Shown here: piece after piece, positions 42,259 to 51,543 of the stretch
Numbering within the stretch: the first letter of the stretch is position 1
Layout of the letters: the number at the start of each line of letters is the position of its first letter
Assembly: GCA_047602055.1 (NCBI GenBank)
Contig: JASGIG010000001.1
Location: forward strand, 2,046,001 to 2,110,000
Direction: 5' to 3'
From: JAODBQ01 sp047602055
Lineage (GTDB): Bacteria; Actinomycetota; Acidimicrobiia; Acidimicrobiales; Ilumatobacteraceae
DNA: 64,000 nucleotides
Position numbers and translations under genes: made by a program
Notes under the pieces: generated by a model
The model's input: only the letters and a program-made list of their open reading frames with translations
The model's database searches: none
What the model was told of the DNA's origin: nothing

Positions 42259-43515
42259 CTACTGGCTCTCGTACGGCTGGCCGGCGGCCTTCGGGCCGCG
42301 GCTGCGGCCGACGAAGCCGCAGACGACGACGATCGTCGCCAGGTAGGGGAGCATGGCGATGAACTCGCTGGGGATGCCGGTGTTGAGGAACGCCAGCTTG
42401 TCGGCGAGCGAGTCGAACAAGCCGAACACGAGCGCCGCGCACAGCGCGCCGATCGGGTGCCAGCGGCCGACGATCACGACGGCGAGGGCGATGAAGCCGC
42501 GGCCGCCGGTCATGTTCTGGTTGAACTTGCCGACGTTGGAGGCGAACCACGAGCCGCCGAATCCGGCGATCGCCCCGGCGATGATCACGTTGCGGTAGCG
42601 GACGCGCAGCACGTCGATGCCGAGCGTGTCGGCGGCCCGGGGATGCTCGCCGACGCTGCGCGTGCGCAGTCCCCAGCGGGTGCGGAACAGCAGCCACGTC
42701 AGCGCGAACACCAGCACCCATGCCAGGTACACGTAGATCGTCTGCTCGAACAGGACGGGTCCGAGGAACGGGATCTTGTGCAGCAGCGGGATCTTGACCG
42801 GTCGCTGCGTGGCGACGTAGTTCCAGTTCTGGTGCTCGGTCAGCAGGCGCTTCGACAGGAAGTTCGTCAGGCCGAGCACGAAGAAGTTGACGAAGAAGCC
42901 GACGATCACCTGGTCGACCTTGAACCTGATCGCCAGCCACGCCAGCAGCCACGCGAGCAGCGCGCTGGTGACCATCGCCGCGGCGGCGCCGAGCCAGAAG
43001 TTGGTCAGCGAGCCGACGAGCACGGCGACGAAGGCGCCGTTGAGCAGCATGCCCTCGATGGCGATGTTGATGATGCCGGATCGCTCGCAGACGATCCCGG
43101 CGAGTGCGCCGAAGACGATCGGCGTCGAGTACCCGACCGTCGAGACGAACACGCCGACGAACGAGAAGCTCGACCCGGCCGTCGCCCAGGCGAGGAACGA
43201 CATCAGCAGCATCACCGAGACGATCGCCAGCACGACGTTGGTGAACTTGCCGAAGCCGCGCATCAGCTGGACGCCGGCGAGCACCGCGAACACGGCGACG
43301 GTGAACCACGCCGTCGTCTGTGCCGACAGGGTGAACGAGCGGCCGCCGTCGAGGCGGAACACCGCGTCGCCGTCGTGACGGGTGAAGAACACGGCGACCA
43401 CCCCGGCGAGCACGGCGTAGGCGACGCCGAGGTTGCGGGCGCGGTGGCGCTCGGCGTACGTGCGCGTGGGCGTCGCCGAGGTGTCGCCGAGCTGGGGGAG
43501 TGGCGTCTCGATCAC
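42259..43515 (-). CDS. BMP-type nucleoside ABC transporter permease 2
   Basis: A 418-aa multi-pass permease of the branched-chain/BMP transporter family (NupQ/YufQ-like). It contains VCERSGIINIAIEGMLLNGAF, VDQVIVGFFVNFFVLGLTNF and GLRTRSVGEHPRAADTLGID (the ATPase-coupling loop), with roughly nine to ten membrane helices. Start GTG 43515 is chosen because it overlaps the stop of permease 1 by 4 nt; GTG 43524 is also possible. It is the last gene of the importer operon and no terminator is evident behind it. Confidence 0.88.
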   Translation of the reverse strand: MIETPLPQLGDTSATPTRTYAERHRARNLGVAYAVLAGVVAVFFTRHDGDAVFRLDGGRSFTLSAQTTAWFTVAVFAVLAGVQLMRGFGKFTNVVLAIVSVMLLMSFLAWATAGSSFSFVGVFVSTVGYSTPIVFGALAGIVCERSGIINIAIEGMLLNGAFVAVLVGSLTNFWLGAAAAMVTSALLAWLLAWLAIRFKVDQVIVGFFVNFFVLGLTNFLSKRLLTEHQNWNYVATQRPVKIPLLHKIPFLGPVLFEQTIYVYLAWVLVFALTWLLFRTRWGLRTRSVGEHPRAADTLGIDVLRVRYRNVIIAGAIAGFGGSWFASNVGKFNQNMTGGRGFIALAVVIVGRWHPIGALCAALVFGLFDSLADKLAFLNTGIPSEFIAMLPYLATIVVVCGFVGRSRGPKAAGQPYESQ

Positions 43516-44699
43516 GAGCCCCACCCACGGAAGTTCAGGCCGAGCGTGCTCTCGCCGGACTTCAACCGCCAGATCAGCTTGGTCAGCATCGGGGCGGCGA
43601 TGAACAGGACGATCAGCGCGCGGATGACCAGCACGAGGTCGAGCGGCACGTCCGCGTTGAGCTGCATCTTCGTCTTACCGGCCTCCAGCGCGCCGAACAG
43701 CAGCGAGGCGAACACGACGCCGGTGGACGTGTTCCGGCCGAGCAGGGCGATGGCGATGGCGTCGAAGCCGATGTCGCCGGCGAACGACCCAGAGACCTGC
43801 GGCGTGGTGCCGAGCACCTTGACCCCGCCGGCGAGCCCGGCCAGGCCGCCCGACAGCGCCATGGCCACGACCGTCAGCGTGCCGATCTTCATGCCCGCGT
43901 AACGAGCGGCGTCGGCGTTGGTGCCGACGGTGCGCAGCTCGAAGCCGAGCTTGGACTTGCGGAACAACCACCACATCCCGACGGCGGCGGCGATGGCGAC
44001 GAGGAAGCCGACGTTGGCGCGCAGGCCGTCGTCCACCCAGCCGAGCAGCTTGGGCAGGTGCGCCTCACGGGCGATCGTCTTGGAGATCGGGTTCAGCGAG
44101 CCCGCCGGCTTGAACGCGCTCGTCTTCAGCATCCACAGCGCCAGCAGCCCGGCGACGTAGTTCGACATGATCGTCGTGATCACCTCGTGGGCACCGGTGC
44201 GGGCCTTGAGGAATCCGAGGATCCCCGCCCAGATCGCGCCGACCACGATCCCGGCGGCGAGGGCGAGCGGGATCTGGACGACGCCGGGGCCGTGCATGCT
44301 GAAGCCGACGTACACGGTGGTCATCCCGCCCATCAGCATCTGGCCGGTGGCGCCGATGTTGAACAGGCCGGCGCGGAAACCGAGGGCCACCGCCAGGCCG
44401 GTGAGGATCAGTGGGGTGGCGAACACGAGCGTCTCGCTGATGCCGGACCAGCTGCCGAACGCTCCGCTGAACAGCGCCTTGTACGCCTCCCAGATGTTGC
44501 CGAGGATCCCGCCGAACGAACCGGTCTTGAGCCGTTCGATGTCGGTGACGCCGACGATGAGCGCGCCGACGATCAGCGCGCTGATCACCGCGAGGACGGG
44601 CACGAGCAACGTGTTCTTGGCGTCGAAGTCCTCCAGGCGCTGCAGCGGTCGCGGCGTGGCCGTGCCGGTGCGTGGCCCCGGCGTTCCAGCGTCTGTCAT
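43512..44699 (-). CDS. BMP-type nucleoside ABC transporter permease 1
   Basis: A 395-aa permease (NupP/YufP-like). A cytoplasmic N-terminus of about 30 residues precedes membrane helices beginning TLLVPVLAVISALIVGAL. Family motifs are LGFRAGLFNIGATGQMLMGG, GAHEVITTIMSNYVAG and the coupling loop FELRTVGTNADAARYAGM. It works with the ATPase encoded just upstream (ATGA overlap) and permease 2 downstream (GTGA overlap), so all three are translationally coupled. Confidence 0.9.
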   Translation of the reverse strand: MTDAGTPGPRTGTATPRPLQRLEDFDAKNTLLVPVLAVISALIVGALIVGVTDIERLKTGSFGGILGNIWEAYKALFSGAFGSWSGISETLVFATPLILTGLAVALGFRAGLFNIGATGQMLMGGMTTVYVGFSMHGPGVVQIPLALAAGIVVGAIWAGILGFLKARTGAHEVITTIMSNYVAGLLALWMLKTSAFKPAGSLNPISKTIAREAHLPKLLGWVDDGLRANVGFLVAIAAAVGMWWLFRKSKLGFELRTVGTNADAARYAGMKIGTLTVVAMALSGGLAGLAGGVKVLGTTPQVSGSFAGDIGFDAIAIALLGRNTSTGVVFASLLFGALEAGKTKMQLNADVPLDLVLVIRALIVLFIAAPMLTKLIWRLKSGESTLGLNFRGWGS

Positions 44700-46216
44700 G
44701 AAGCCGTCGTCCCTTCGTGGGCGCCGGCCATGTAGAGGCCGACCTCGTTGTGGTTCGTGCTGGCGCGGTCGAGGTCGGCGACGATGCGCCCGCCGAACAT
44801 CACCAGCACGCGGTCGGCGAGTGCCATCACCTCGTCCAGCTCGGTGCTGACGACGAGCACGGCGACGCCGCTGTCGCGCAGGGCGACGATGCGTTCGTGG
44901 ATGTACTCGATCGAGCCGACGTCCACGCCGCGGGTCGGCTGGCTGGCGATCGCCAGCTTGACGTCGCGGCTGATCTCCCGAGCGACGATCACCTTCTGCT
45001 GGTTGCCGCCCGACAGCGTGCCGACGGCCGTGCCGATCGACGGGGTGCGGATGTCGAACTCGTCGACGAGCTCGGTGGCGATCTCCTCGGTCTTCGACCA
45101 GTCCATCACCGGACCGTGGCTGAACGGCGGGTGGTAGTAGCCGGTCAGGGCGACGTTCTCGAAGACGGTGAAGTCCTTGACCAGCCCGTCGCGCTGGCGG
45201 TCCTCGGGGATGTGGGCGACGCCGTCGTCGAAGCGCTGCCGGGGCGAGTGATGGGTGATGTCCTGGCCGCCGAGCAGCACGCGGCCGGACTCGGGCCGCA
45301 GCAGGCCGACGAGCGCCTCGACCAGCTCGGTCTGCCCGTTGCCCTGCACGCCGGCGACGCCGACCAGCTCGCCGGCGCGGACGTCGAAGCTGACCCCGTT
45401 GACCAGCGTGCGGCCGTCGGCGTCGCGCACCGTCAGATCTTCGACCTGCAGGACGGGGTCGCCGGGGTGGCCGGGCTCCTTGTGCACGGTCAGCTCGACG
45501 GGCCGGCCGACCATCAGCTCGGCCAGGTGACGGTCGTCGGTGTCGGCGGGGAGCACCTCGCCGACCGTCCTGCCGCGGCGCAGCACGACGATGCGGTCGG
45601 CGATGCGCAGCGCCTCGCGCAGCTTGTGGGTGATGAACACGATGCCCTTGCCGTCGGCGCGCAGCGACTCGACGATGCGGAAGAAGTCGTCGATCTCCTG
45701 CGGGGTGAGCACCGCGGTCGGCTCGTCGAACACGACGATCTCGGCGTGGCGGAACAGCACCTTGATGATCTCGACGCGCTGCTGGAGGCCGACGGGCAGC
45801 TCCTCGACGACGGCTTCCGGATCGACGTCGAGGCCGTACTGGCGGGAGATCTCGCGCACGTCGCGGCGCGCGGTGCGCAGGTCGAGCGCCCCGCCGGCCA
45901 GCGTCGGCTCGACGCCGAGCACGACGTTCTCGGCGACGGTGAACACCGGCACGAGCATGAAGTGCTGGTGGACCATGCCGATGCCGGCAGCGATCGCGTC
46001 GCGTGGCGAGCCGAACTGTCGTGGCTCGCCGTCGACGAGGATCTCGCCCTCGTCGGCGTGGTACAGCCCGTAGAGCACGTTCATCAACGTGCTCTTGCCG
46101 GCGCCGTTCTCGCCGAGCAGCGCGAGCACCTCGCCGCCGCGCACCGCCAGGTTGACGTCGTCGTTGGCCACGACGCCCGGGAACCGCTTGGTGATCCCGC
46201 GCAGTTCGAGCTCCAT
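44696..46216 (-). CDS. BMP-type nucleoside ABC transporter ATP-binding protein (tandem NBDs)
   Basis: A 506-aa ATPase with two fused nucleotide-binding domains, as in NupO/YufO and RbsA/MglA. The first has Walker A LLGENGAGKSTLMNVLYGLY, signature LPVGLQQRVEIIKVL and Walker B IVVFDEPTAVL. The second has GVAGVQGNGQTELVEALVGL in the degenerate P-loop position, LSGGNQQKVIVAREISRD and ASQPTRGVDVGS. The second P-loop lacks the GK(S/T) pair, normal for this family. It energises import of a nucleoside or simple sugar; the BMP-type binding protein points to nucleosides. Confidence 0.92.
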   Translation of the reverse strand: MELELRGITKRFPGVVANDDVNLAVRGGEVLALLGENGAGKSTLMNVLYGLYHADEGEILVDGEPRQFGSPRDAIAAGIGMVHQHFMLVPVFTVAENVVLGVEPTLAGGALDLRTARRDVREISRQYGLDVDPEAVVEELPVGLQQRVEIIKVLFRHAEIVVFDEPTAVLTPQEIDDFFRIVESLRADGKGIVFITHKLREALRIADRIVVLRRGRTVGEVLPADTDDRHLAELMVGRPVELTVHKEPGHPGDPVLQVEDLTVRDADGRTLVNGVSFDVRAGELVGVAGVQGNGQTELVEALVGLLRPESGRVLLGGQDITHHSPRQRFDDGVAHIPEDRQRDGLVKDFTVFENVALTGYYHPPFSHGPVMDWSKTEEIATELVDEFDIRTPSIGTAVGTLSGGNQQKVIVAREISRDVKLAIASQPTRGVDVGSIEYIHERIVALRDSGVAVLVVSTELDEVMALADRVLVMFGGRIVADLDRASTNHNEVGLYMAGAHEGTTAS

Positions 46217-46280
46217 CCGTGCCTGCCTGTCTCCCGCTCGTCGGTGGCTGGTTGCCGACGCAAGCTAGTTCGTTGCCGTG

Positions 46281-46318
46281 ACGCGAGCGTGGGGCCCCGC
46301 AGGACCCCACGCTCGCGT
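46281..46318 (-). terminator. Strong hairpin between bmp and the ATPase gene
   Basis: ACGCGAGCGTGGGG (46281-46294) pairs perfectly with CCCCACGCTCGCGT (46305-46318) over a 10-nt loop. As an intra-operon attenuator it would keep binding protein expression above that of the membrane components. Confidence 0.75.
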
Positions 46319-46347
46319 TCACTGGATCGTCGTACCGATCGCGTCGA

Positions 46348-47517
46348 TCAGGGCGTGACGGTGATCTTGCCGTCGATGATGTCCTGGCGCAGCCCGGCGA
46401 TCTCGTCCTGCAGTGCCTGCGGGACGTCGGCCGCCTGGTCGTGGAACGGGGCGAGGTCGAGGCCGCCGTTGGCCAACGTGCCCACGTAGTCCTCGCCGGC
46501 CTTGCCCGTCTCGATGATGTTGCGGATCGTGTCGTCGACGGCGGCACTGATCTTCTTGATCACCGAGGTCAGGTAGACCTCCTTCTCGTTCGGGTTCGAC
46601 TCGTACTGGTCGACGTCGACGCCGATGACGCGGATCTTGCCGGTCTCCTTGGCCAGTGCCGAGGTGCCGAGGCCGACCGGGCCGGCGACCGGGAAGACGA
46701 TGTCGGCGCCCTCGTCGATGAACCCCTGGGTGACCTTCTTGCCGTCGTCGAGGCTCTCGAAGTTGTTCGTGAACGAGCCGTCGGTGCCGTCCCAGCCGAG
46801 GACCTTGACGCTCGTGCCGTGGACCTCGTTGTACTTGTTCACGCCCTGCAGGAAGCCGTTCATGAACGACGTCACCGGCGGGATCTTGATGCCGCCATAG
46901 GTAGCGACGATGCCGCTCTTGGAGACGCCGGCGGCGAGGTAGCCGGCGAGGTACGACGGCTGCTCGGTGGCGAAGTTGAGCGCCCGGACGTTGGCCAGGT
47001 TGACGTCGTCGGTGGTGTCGTCGGGTGTGCCGTTGTCGTCGTTGGCGTCGGAGTCGACGATAGCGAACTGCACGTTCGGGTTGGCCTTGGCGGCCTCGGC
47101 CGTGGCCGAGCCGAGCAGGAAGCCGACGGTGACGATGACCGAGCACTTCTTCTCGATGAACTGGTTGATGTTCGGGGCGTAGTCGGCGTCGGTCTTCGAC
47201 TCGAGCAGTGCGCCCTCGATCCCGTACGCCTTCTCGGCGCTGGTGATGCCCTCGTAGGCGTTCTGGTTGAAGCCCTTGTCGTCGGCGCCGCCGGTGTCGG
47301 TGACCTCGCAGGCGATGGTGCCCTTGCCGTCGAGGCTGCCCGTCGACGGCGTGGAGCTGGCGCTGCCGCCGCTCGCCGCGGTGGTGGTGGCACCGGTCGC
47401 CGTGGTCGAGGTCGCGGTGGTCCCGCTGCTTTCCTTCTTGTCGCTTCCGCACGCCGCCGCCGTGATGGCCAAGCCTGCGACGAGTGCGAGCGCGCCGAGG
47501 CGCTTGCTCTTGCGCAT
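46348..47517 (-). CDS. bmpA: BMP-family nucleoside-binding lipoprotein
   Basis: A 389-aa lipoprotein. Its signal peptide has an Arg/Lys start and lipobox TAAACGSDKK, followed by a Thr/Ser tether. The PnrA/Med-like periplasmic fold follows: DTGGADDKGFNQNAYEGI (nucleoside-binding Asp and Asn), INQFIEKKCSVIVTVGFLLG, EGADIVFPVAGPVGLG and VIGVDVDQYESNP. It captures purine nucleosides for the three-gene transporter downstream. A GGGGGAG ribosome-binding site lies 9 nt before the ATG. A terminator-like hairpin separates it from the ATPase gene. Confidence 0.93.
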   Translation of the reverse strand: MRKSKRLGALALVAGLAITAAACGSDKKESSGTTATSTTATGATTTAASGGSASSTPSTGSLDGKGTIACEVTDTGGADDKGFNQNAYEGITSAEKAYGIEGALLESKTDADYAPNINQFIEKKCSVIVTVGFLLGSATAEAAKANPNVQFAIVDSDANDDNGTPDDTTDDVNLANVRALNFATEQPSYLAGYLAAGVSKSGIVATYGGIKIPPVTSFMNGFLQGVNKYNEVHGTSVKVLGWDGTDGSFTNNFESLDDGKKVTQGFIDEGADIVFPVAGPVGLGTSALAKETGKIRVIGVDVDQYESNPNEKEVYLTSVIKKISAAVDDTIRNIIETGKAGEDYVGTLANGGLDLAPFHDQAADVPQALQDEIAGLRQDIIDGKITVTP

Positions 47518-47677
47518 GGTTCTGTACTCCCCCTCGGAGTGTGATTTCGTGGTCGAACGGACGGCACGGCTGAGAGGTGCGTCCGCCGGGGTGGACGGAA
47601 TGTCCGCACCGGACCCTACTCCACGTTGGAGTGGCCACCTCTGCGACACACCCGGTCGTAAACTCCCGTTGATCTCG

Positions 47678-48709
47678 ATGGCCGCCCCTTCGCACTCCGA
47701 CCAGCGCCGACCGGCCGACGGGACCGACGGGCGGCGCGCCGCCGGCCACGCAGCGTCAGGCCCTGCCCGCCGCCGGCCCACGCCGCAGCAGTACCGCCGC
47801 CGCCAGGCGGTCGCGTTCGTGCTCCTCGTCGTCCTCGTCGTCGGCCTGGTGTTCGGCGGTCGCGTCGCGTTCGGCGGCGACTCGTCATCGGCCGCCGAGA
47901 CCCCGACGATCGTTGCCGACACCGTCGGCGCGGCGACCACCGTCGCCGGCGGGGACCCCGCCGTCACCGATCCGGCGTCCTCGTCGCCGGCGACGCCGGT
48001 GAGCGTCCCCGATGCCGCCGTCGGCGTGCCCAGCGCCGACAACCCGGTGCGCATGTACATCGCCGGCGACTCCGACGCCGGCGCGTTCGCGCCGTACCTG
48101 CAGACGCTGATGAAGAAGACCGGGATGGTCGACGTGACGCTCGACTACAAGGTCTCCAGCGGCCTGGCCCGCCCGGACTTCTACGACTGGCCGGCGCGCT
48201 TCGCCGAGGAGATCCCCAAGGTCAACCCCGGCATCGTCGTCGTCACGTTCGGCGGCAACGACGCGCAGGGTCTCGCGGATCGCTCCGGCAAGTTCGTCGT
48301 CGACCAGCCGACCGGAGCCGACGGCGGCGACGCGGCATGGCGCGAGGAGTACGGCAAGCGCGTCGGCGAGGTGATGGACCTGCTCACCCAGGGCGGGCGC
48401 ACGCTGATCTGGGTCGGCATCCCCAACGACGACAACCCGGACGTCACGGCGCGCATGGCGGTGCAGGACCAGGTCGTGCGCGACCAGGTGGCCAAGCACC
48501 CCGGCGTCGTGTTCGTCGACACCTGGCAGATGTTCTCCGGCCGCAACGGCGGGTGGGCCGACTTCGTGATCGACCCCCGCGATGGGCAGGGCAAACCGGT
48601 GCGCGCCAAGGACGGCTTCCATCTCAACACCGAGGGTGCCGAGATCCTGGCGTTGAAGATCGCCGACGCGATCACCGCCGACCTGAAGGCCCGGGGTGCG
48701 GCGCTGTAG
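47678..48709 (+). CDS. Membrane-anchored SGNH-hydrolase-like protein (DUF459)
   Basis: A 343-aa protein. A basic cytoplasmic N-terminus of about 42 residues (QRRPADGTDGRRAAGHA) is followed by one transmembrane helix (AVAFVLLVVLVVGLVFGG), a Ser/Thr/Ala/Pro linker, and an extracellular SGNH domain. That domain carries YIAGDSDAGAFAPYL (block I with the nucleophile Ser), VVTFGGNDAQGL (block III Gly/Asn) and DGFHLNTEGAEILALKI (block V Asp/His). Such DUF459 proteins are presumed cell-envelope acyl-ester hydrolases or transferases. TAAACT 13 nt before ATG is a likely -10. Divergent from bmp. Confidence 0.82.
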   Translation: MAAPSHSDQRRPADGTDGRRAAGHAASGPARRRPTPQQYRRRQAVAFVLLVVLVVGLVFGGRVAFGGDSSSAAETPTIVADTVGAATTVAGGDPAVTDPASSSPATPVSVPDAAVGVPSADNPVRMYIAGDSDAGAFAPYLQTLMKKTGMVDVTLDYKVSSGLARPDFYDWPARFAEEIPKVNPGIVVVTFGGNDAQGLADRSGKFVVDQPTGADGGDAAWREEYGKRVGEVMDLLTQGGRTLIWVGIPNDDNPDVTARMAVQDQVVRDQVAKHPGVVFVDTWQMFSGRNGGWADFVIDPRDGQGKPVRAKDGFHLNTEGAEILALKIADAITADLKARGAAL

Positions 48710-48772
48710 GAGGCGGCATCGTCCTCTTCGGACACGTGATGTCGCTGAGACGCCAGATGGTGTGATCGCCTT

Positions 48773-48796
48773 GTAGGCATCGTCAGGCATGCCTAC
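48773..48796 (+). promoter_or_regulatory. Candidate iron box in promoter of third siderophore-binding lipoprotein
   Basis: GTAGGCAT (48773-48780) and ATGCCTAC (48789-48796) form a perfect dyad. Inside it lies the palindrome AGGCATGCCT, an AGG-N4-CCT site like those at 7099 and 32840. The -10 hexamer TACCGT (48794-48799) overlaps, 8 nt before ATG 48808. Confidence 0.55.
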
Positions 48797-48807
48797 CGTC
48801 CGGCGCG

Positions 48808-49920
48808 ATGCATGACTTCGACGCGAACCCCGGCCGCCCCCCACTCTCTCGCCGGACGTTGCTCGGTCTCGGCGCGGCGACCGTCACCGGTCTCGTGCTC
48901 GCCGCCTGCGGCAGCGACGGCGACGCGTCCTCGACCGCCGCGTCGACGACGTCGGCTGCGCCAGGCACGACCGCTGCGACCACGACGACGAGCGGGGCCG
49001 GCACGACGTCCGCTGCCGCGACGACGACCACGGCGGCGTCGACCCCTGCGTCCGCGCCCGCTGCGCTGACCCGGACCGTCGACACGATTCACGGCGCGGT
49101 GGAGGTGCCGACGTCGCCGCAGCGCGTCGTCTGCCTGAACTTCGTCGATACCGCGACGATGCTCGACGTCGGCATCGTCCCCGTCGGCATGGCGACGTCC
49201 GGCGTCAACTTCCTGCCCGAGTACGAGAGCGCGATGGCGAACATCCCGCAGGTCACCAGCGAGAACGCGCTCGAGTACCAGGTGGAGCTGATCGCCAGTC
49301 TGAAGCCGGACCTGATCATCGGCTCGGACTGGCTGGCGGCCGACCGGCAGCACGTGCCGTACGACCAGCTCAGCGCGATCGCCCCAACGGCGATCTGCGA
49401 GTGGCAGCAGGCCGCTGGCAACTGGCCCGATCAGGCCGCGTTCTTCGCCGACGTCGTCGGGCGCACCAGCGAGCTCGACGCGCTGCGCAGCGCCTACGAG
49501 GCCCACGCCGACCAGATCAAGTCCACGCACGCTGCCCCGCTCGGCGAGTACACGTGGGCGCTGATCCAGGGTGGCCTCCAGAGCGACTGGTACCTGTACA
49601 CGCCGCACTCGTCTCACGGTCAGGTGTTCGCCCGAGCCGGCGTGCGCTTCGCCGACATCGCCAGCGACGAGACCGGCGGCTTCGTGGCGATGTCCACCGA
49701 GCGCATCGGCGACCTCGCCGCGGCCGACGTCCTGGCTCTCAACGTCAACGTCTCCGCCACGGCGGGCGCCGACAAGCTGAAGGCCGAGGCGCTGTACCAG
49801 ACGCTGCCGGCGGTGAAGAACGACCGGGTGTTCGGGATGAGCTGGTTCTTCCCGAGCAGCTACAAGGTGGCCGACGCCCTCCTCGGTGAGCTGGACACCG
49901 CCCTGGGCAAGCTGGCGTAG
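48808..49920 (+). CDS. Iron-siderophore ABC transporter substrate-binding lipoprotein, third copy, Tat-type signal
   Basis: A 370-aa lipoprotein. The N-terminus has a twin-arginine motif (SRRTLLGLGAATVTG) and lipobox LVLAACGSDGD, so export is probably by Tat followed by lipidation. A Thr/Ala tether to about residue 88 precedes a FecB/FepB-like domain (RVVCLNFVDTATMLDVGIVP, LKPDLIIGSDWLAADRQ). Leaderless ATG behind an iron-box-like palindrome. It stands alone: no permease, ATPase or reductase is adjacent, unlike the other two binding proteins of the window. Confidence 0.9.
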   Translation: MHDFDANPGRPPLSRRTLLGLGAATVTGLVLAACGSDGDASSTAASTTSAAPGTTAATTTTSGAGTTSAAATTTTAASTPASAPAALTRTVDTIHGAVEVPTSPQRVVCLNFVDTATMLDVGIVPVGMATSGVNFLPEYESAMANIPQVTSENALEYQVELIASLKPDLIIGSDWLAADRQHVPYDQLSAIAPTAICEWQQAAGNWPDQAAFFADVVGRTSELDALRSAYEAHADQIKSTHAAPLGEYTWALIQGGLQSDWYLYTPHSSHGQVFARAGVRFADIASDETGGFVAMSTERIGDLAAADVLALNVNVSATAGADKLKAEALYQTLPAVKNDRVFGMSWFFPSSYKVADALLGELDTALGKLA

Positions 49921-49974
49921 CGCGAGCGCGTAACCTCCCGGCCCGGGGACCCCGGCAAGAAGGAGATTTCGCCG

Positions 49975-51531
49975 ATGAAAGAGCTCGTGTACCACCGTCT
50001 GCTGCTGCCCGTCGCCGAGCAGTTCGCCGACCGGACCGCCACGATCGACGGGACGTTCACGACGACCTATGGCCAGCATGCCGAGCGGACGCTGCGCCTG
50101 GCCAGCGCCCTGCGTCACGAGCTGCACCTGGCCAAGTCCGACCGCTTCGCGGTGATGGCGCTCAACAGCCACCAGTACCTCGAGCTGTACCACGCCGCCT
50201 TCCTCGGTGGTGGGGTGATCAACCCCCTCAACCTGCGCCTGGCGCCCAAGGAGCTGGAGTTCATCGCCCAGGACTCGGCGACGCGGGTGTGCTTCGTCGA
50301 CCAGGCCTTCGCGCCGCTCGTCGACAAGATCCGCGCCGAGACGGCCATCGAGCACGTCGTGCTGATCGGCGGGGGCGACGCGCCGCACGACATCGCCTAC
50401 GAGGCGCTGCTCGACGGCGGCAAGCCCGAGCTGGTCGAGACGCCGGAGGAGGACGACGTCGTCATCCTCATGTACACCGGCGGGACCACCGGCCTGCCCA
50501 AGGGCGTCGTCATCGACCAGCGCGCCGCCACCGTGAACGCCTACAAGATCGCCAGCGGGTGGCCGTTCTCCAACGACGAGGTGTACCTGCACCAGACGCC
50601 GATGTTCCACGCCGCCTCGTTCGGCGGCGTGCTCACCGTGCCGGCGGTCGCCGGGCTGACGACGTTCGTGCCGATGTTCGAGCCGTCGGGCGTGCTCGAC
50701 ACCATCGAGCGCTGCGGCGTCACCACGTCGGTGATGGTGCCGACCATGATCCAGATGATGCTCGACCACCCGTCGTTCCGGCCCGAGCGGTTGGCCTCGC
50801 TGCGCACGCTGACGTACGGGGCGTCGCCGATGCCCGGCCCGCTGCTCGACCGTCTCCGCGAGACCGTCCCCGGTCTCGACCTGTACCAGGGCTATGGGAT
50901 GACCGAGAGCTGCGGCGTGCTCACCTGCCTGCGCCCCGCGGACCACCGCAGCGGCGGGGATGTGCTGCGCTCGGCGGGCCGGCCGCTGCTCGGCACGACG
51001 ATCTCGATCCAGGACGACGACGGCAACGTGCTGCCGGTGGGCGAGGTCGGCGAGGTCTGCGCCCGCTCGGACAACTTCATGCGCGAGTACTGGAACCGCC
51101 CGGTCGAGACCGCCGATGCGTTCGCCGGCGACTGGTACCACAGCGGCGACGCCGGCCGCCTCGACGAGAACGGCTACCTGTTCCTCGTCGACCGGGTCAA
51201 GGACATGATCGTCACCGGTGGCGAGAACGTGTACTCCAGCGAGGTGGAGAACGCACTCGCCTCGCACCCGGCGGTCGCCCAGGTCGCGGTCATCGGGATC
51301 CCGTCCGAGCAGTGGGGGGAGGCCGTCCACGCGATCGTCGTGCTCAACCCCGGCGAGACGGCGACCGAGGACGACCTGAAGGCCTGGTCGCGCGAGCGCA
51401 TCGCCGGCTTCAAGGTTCCCAAGTCCGTCGAGTTCCGCACCGAGCCGCTGCCGCTCTCCGGCGCCCTCAAGGTCCTCAAGCGCGAGCTGCGCGCCCCCTA
51501 CTGGGAGGGCCGCGAGCGGATGGTCCAGTAA
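49975..51531 (+). CDS. Fatty acid--CoA ligase (AMP-forming), second
   Basis: A 518-aa ANL-family acyl-CoA synthetase. The nucleotide motif is LMYTGGTTGLPKGVVIDQR, the adenine motif YQGYGMTESCGVL, then YHSGDAGRLDENGYLFLVDR, VKDMIVTGGENVYSSEVENA and the catalytic Lys in GALKVLKRELR. It differs clearly from the ligase at 23035 and is not a recent duplicate. This is one of the few genes here with a canonical Shine-Dalgarno (AAGGAGA, 9 nt before ATG), suggesting high translation from a leadered mRNA. Confidence 0.92.
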   Translation: MKELVYHRLLLPVAEQFADRTATIDGTFTTTYGQHAERTLRLASALRHELHLAKSDRFAVMALNSHQYLELYHAAFLGGGVINPLNLRLAPKELEFIAQDSATRVCFVDQAFAPLVDKIRAETAIEHVVLIGGGDAPHDIAYEALLDGGKPELVETPEEDDVVILMYTGGTTGLPKGVVIDQRAATVNAYKIASGWPFSNDEVYLHQTPMFHAASFGGVLTVPAVAGLTTFVPMFEPSGVLDTIERCGVTTSVMVPTMIQMMLDHPSFRPERLASLRTLTYGASPMPGPLLDRLRETVPGLDLYQGYGMTESCGVLTCLRPADHRSGGDVLRSAGRPLLGTTISIQDDDGNVLPVGEVGEVCARSDNFMREYWNRPVETADAFAGDWYHSGDAGRLDENGYLFLVDRVKDMIVTGGENVYSSEVENALASHPAVAQVAVIGIPSEQWGEAVHAIVVLNPGETATEDDLKAWSRERIAGFKVPKSVEFRTEPLPLSGALKVLKRELRAPYWEGRERMVQ

Positions 51532-51543
51532 CGGCGGAGCGGC

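Noticed and set aside
48793..51330. Long minus-strand open frame (845 codons) opposite the lipoprotein and acyl-CoA ligase genes; similar long antisense frames at 5473-7062, 15461-16402 and 39043-41148
   Set aside because: High GC creates long antisense frames; their composition (Arg/Gly/His-rich, no domains) is that of shadows of well-supported genes.
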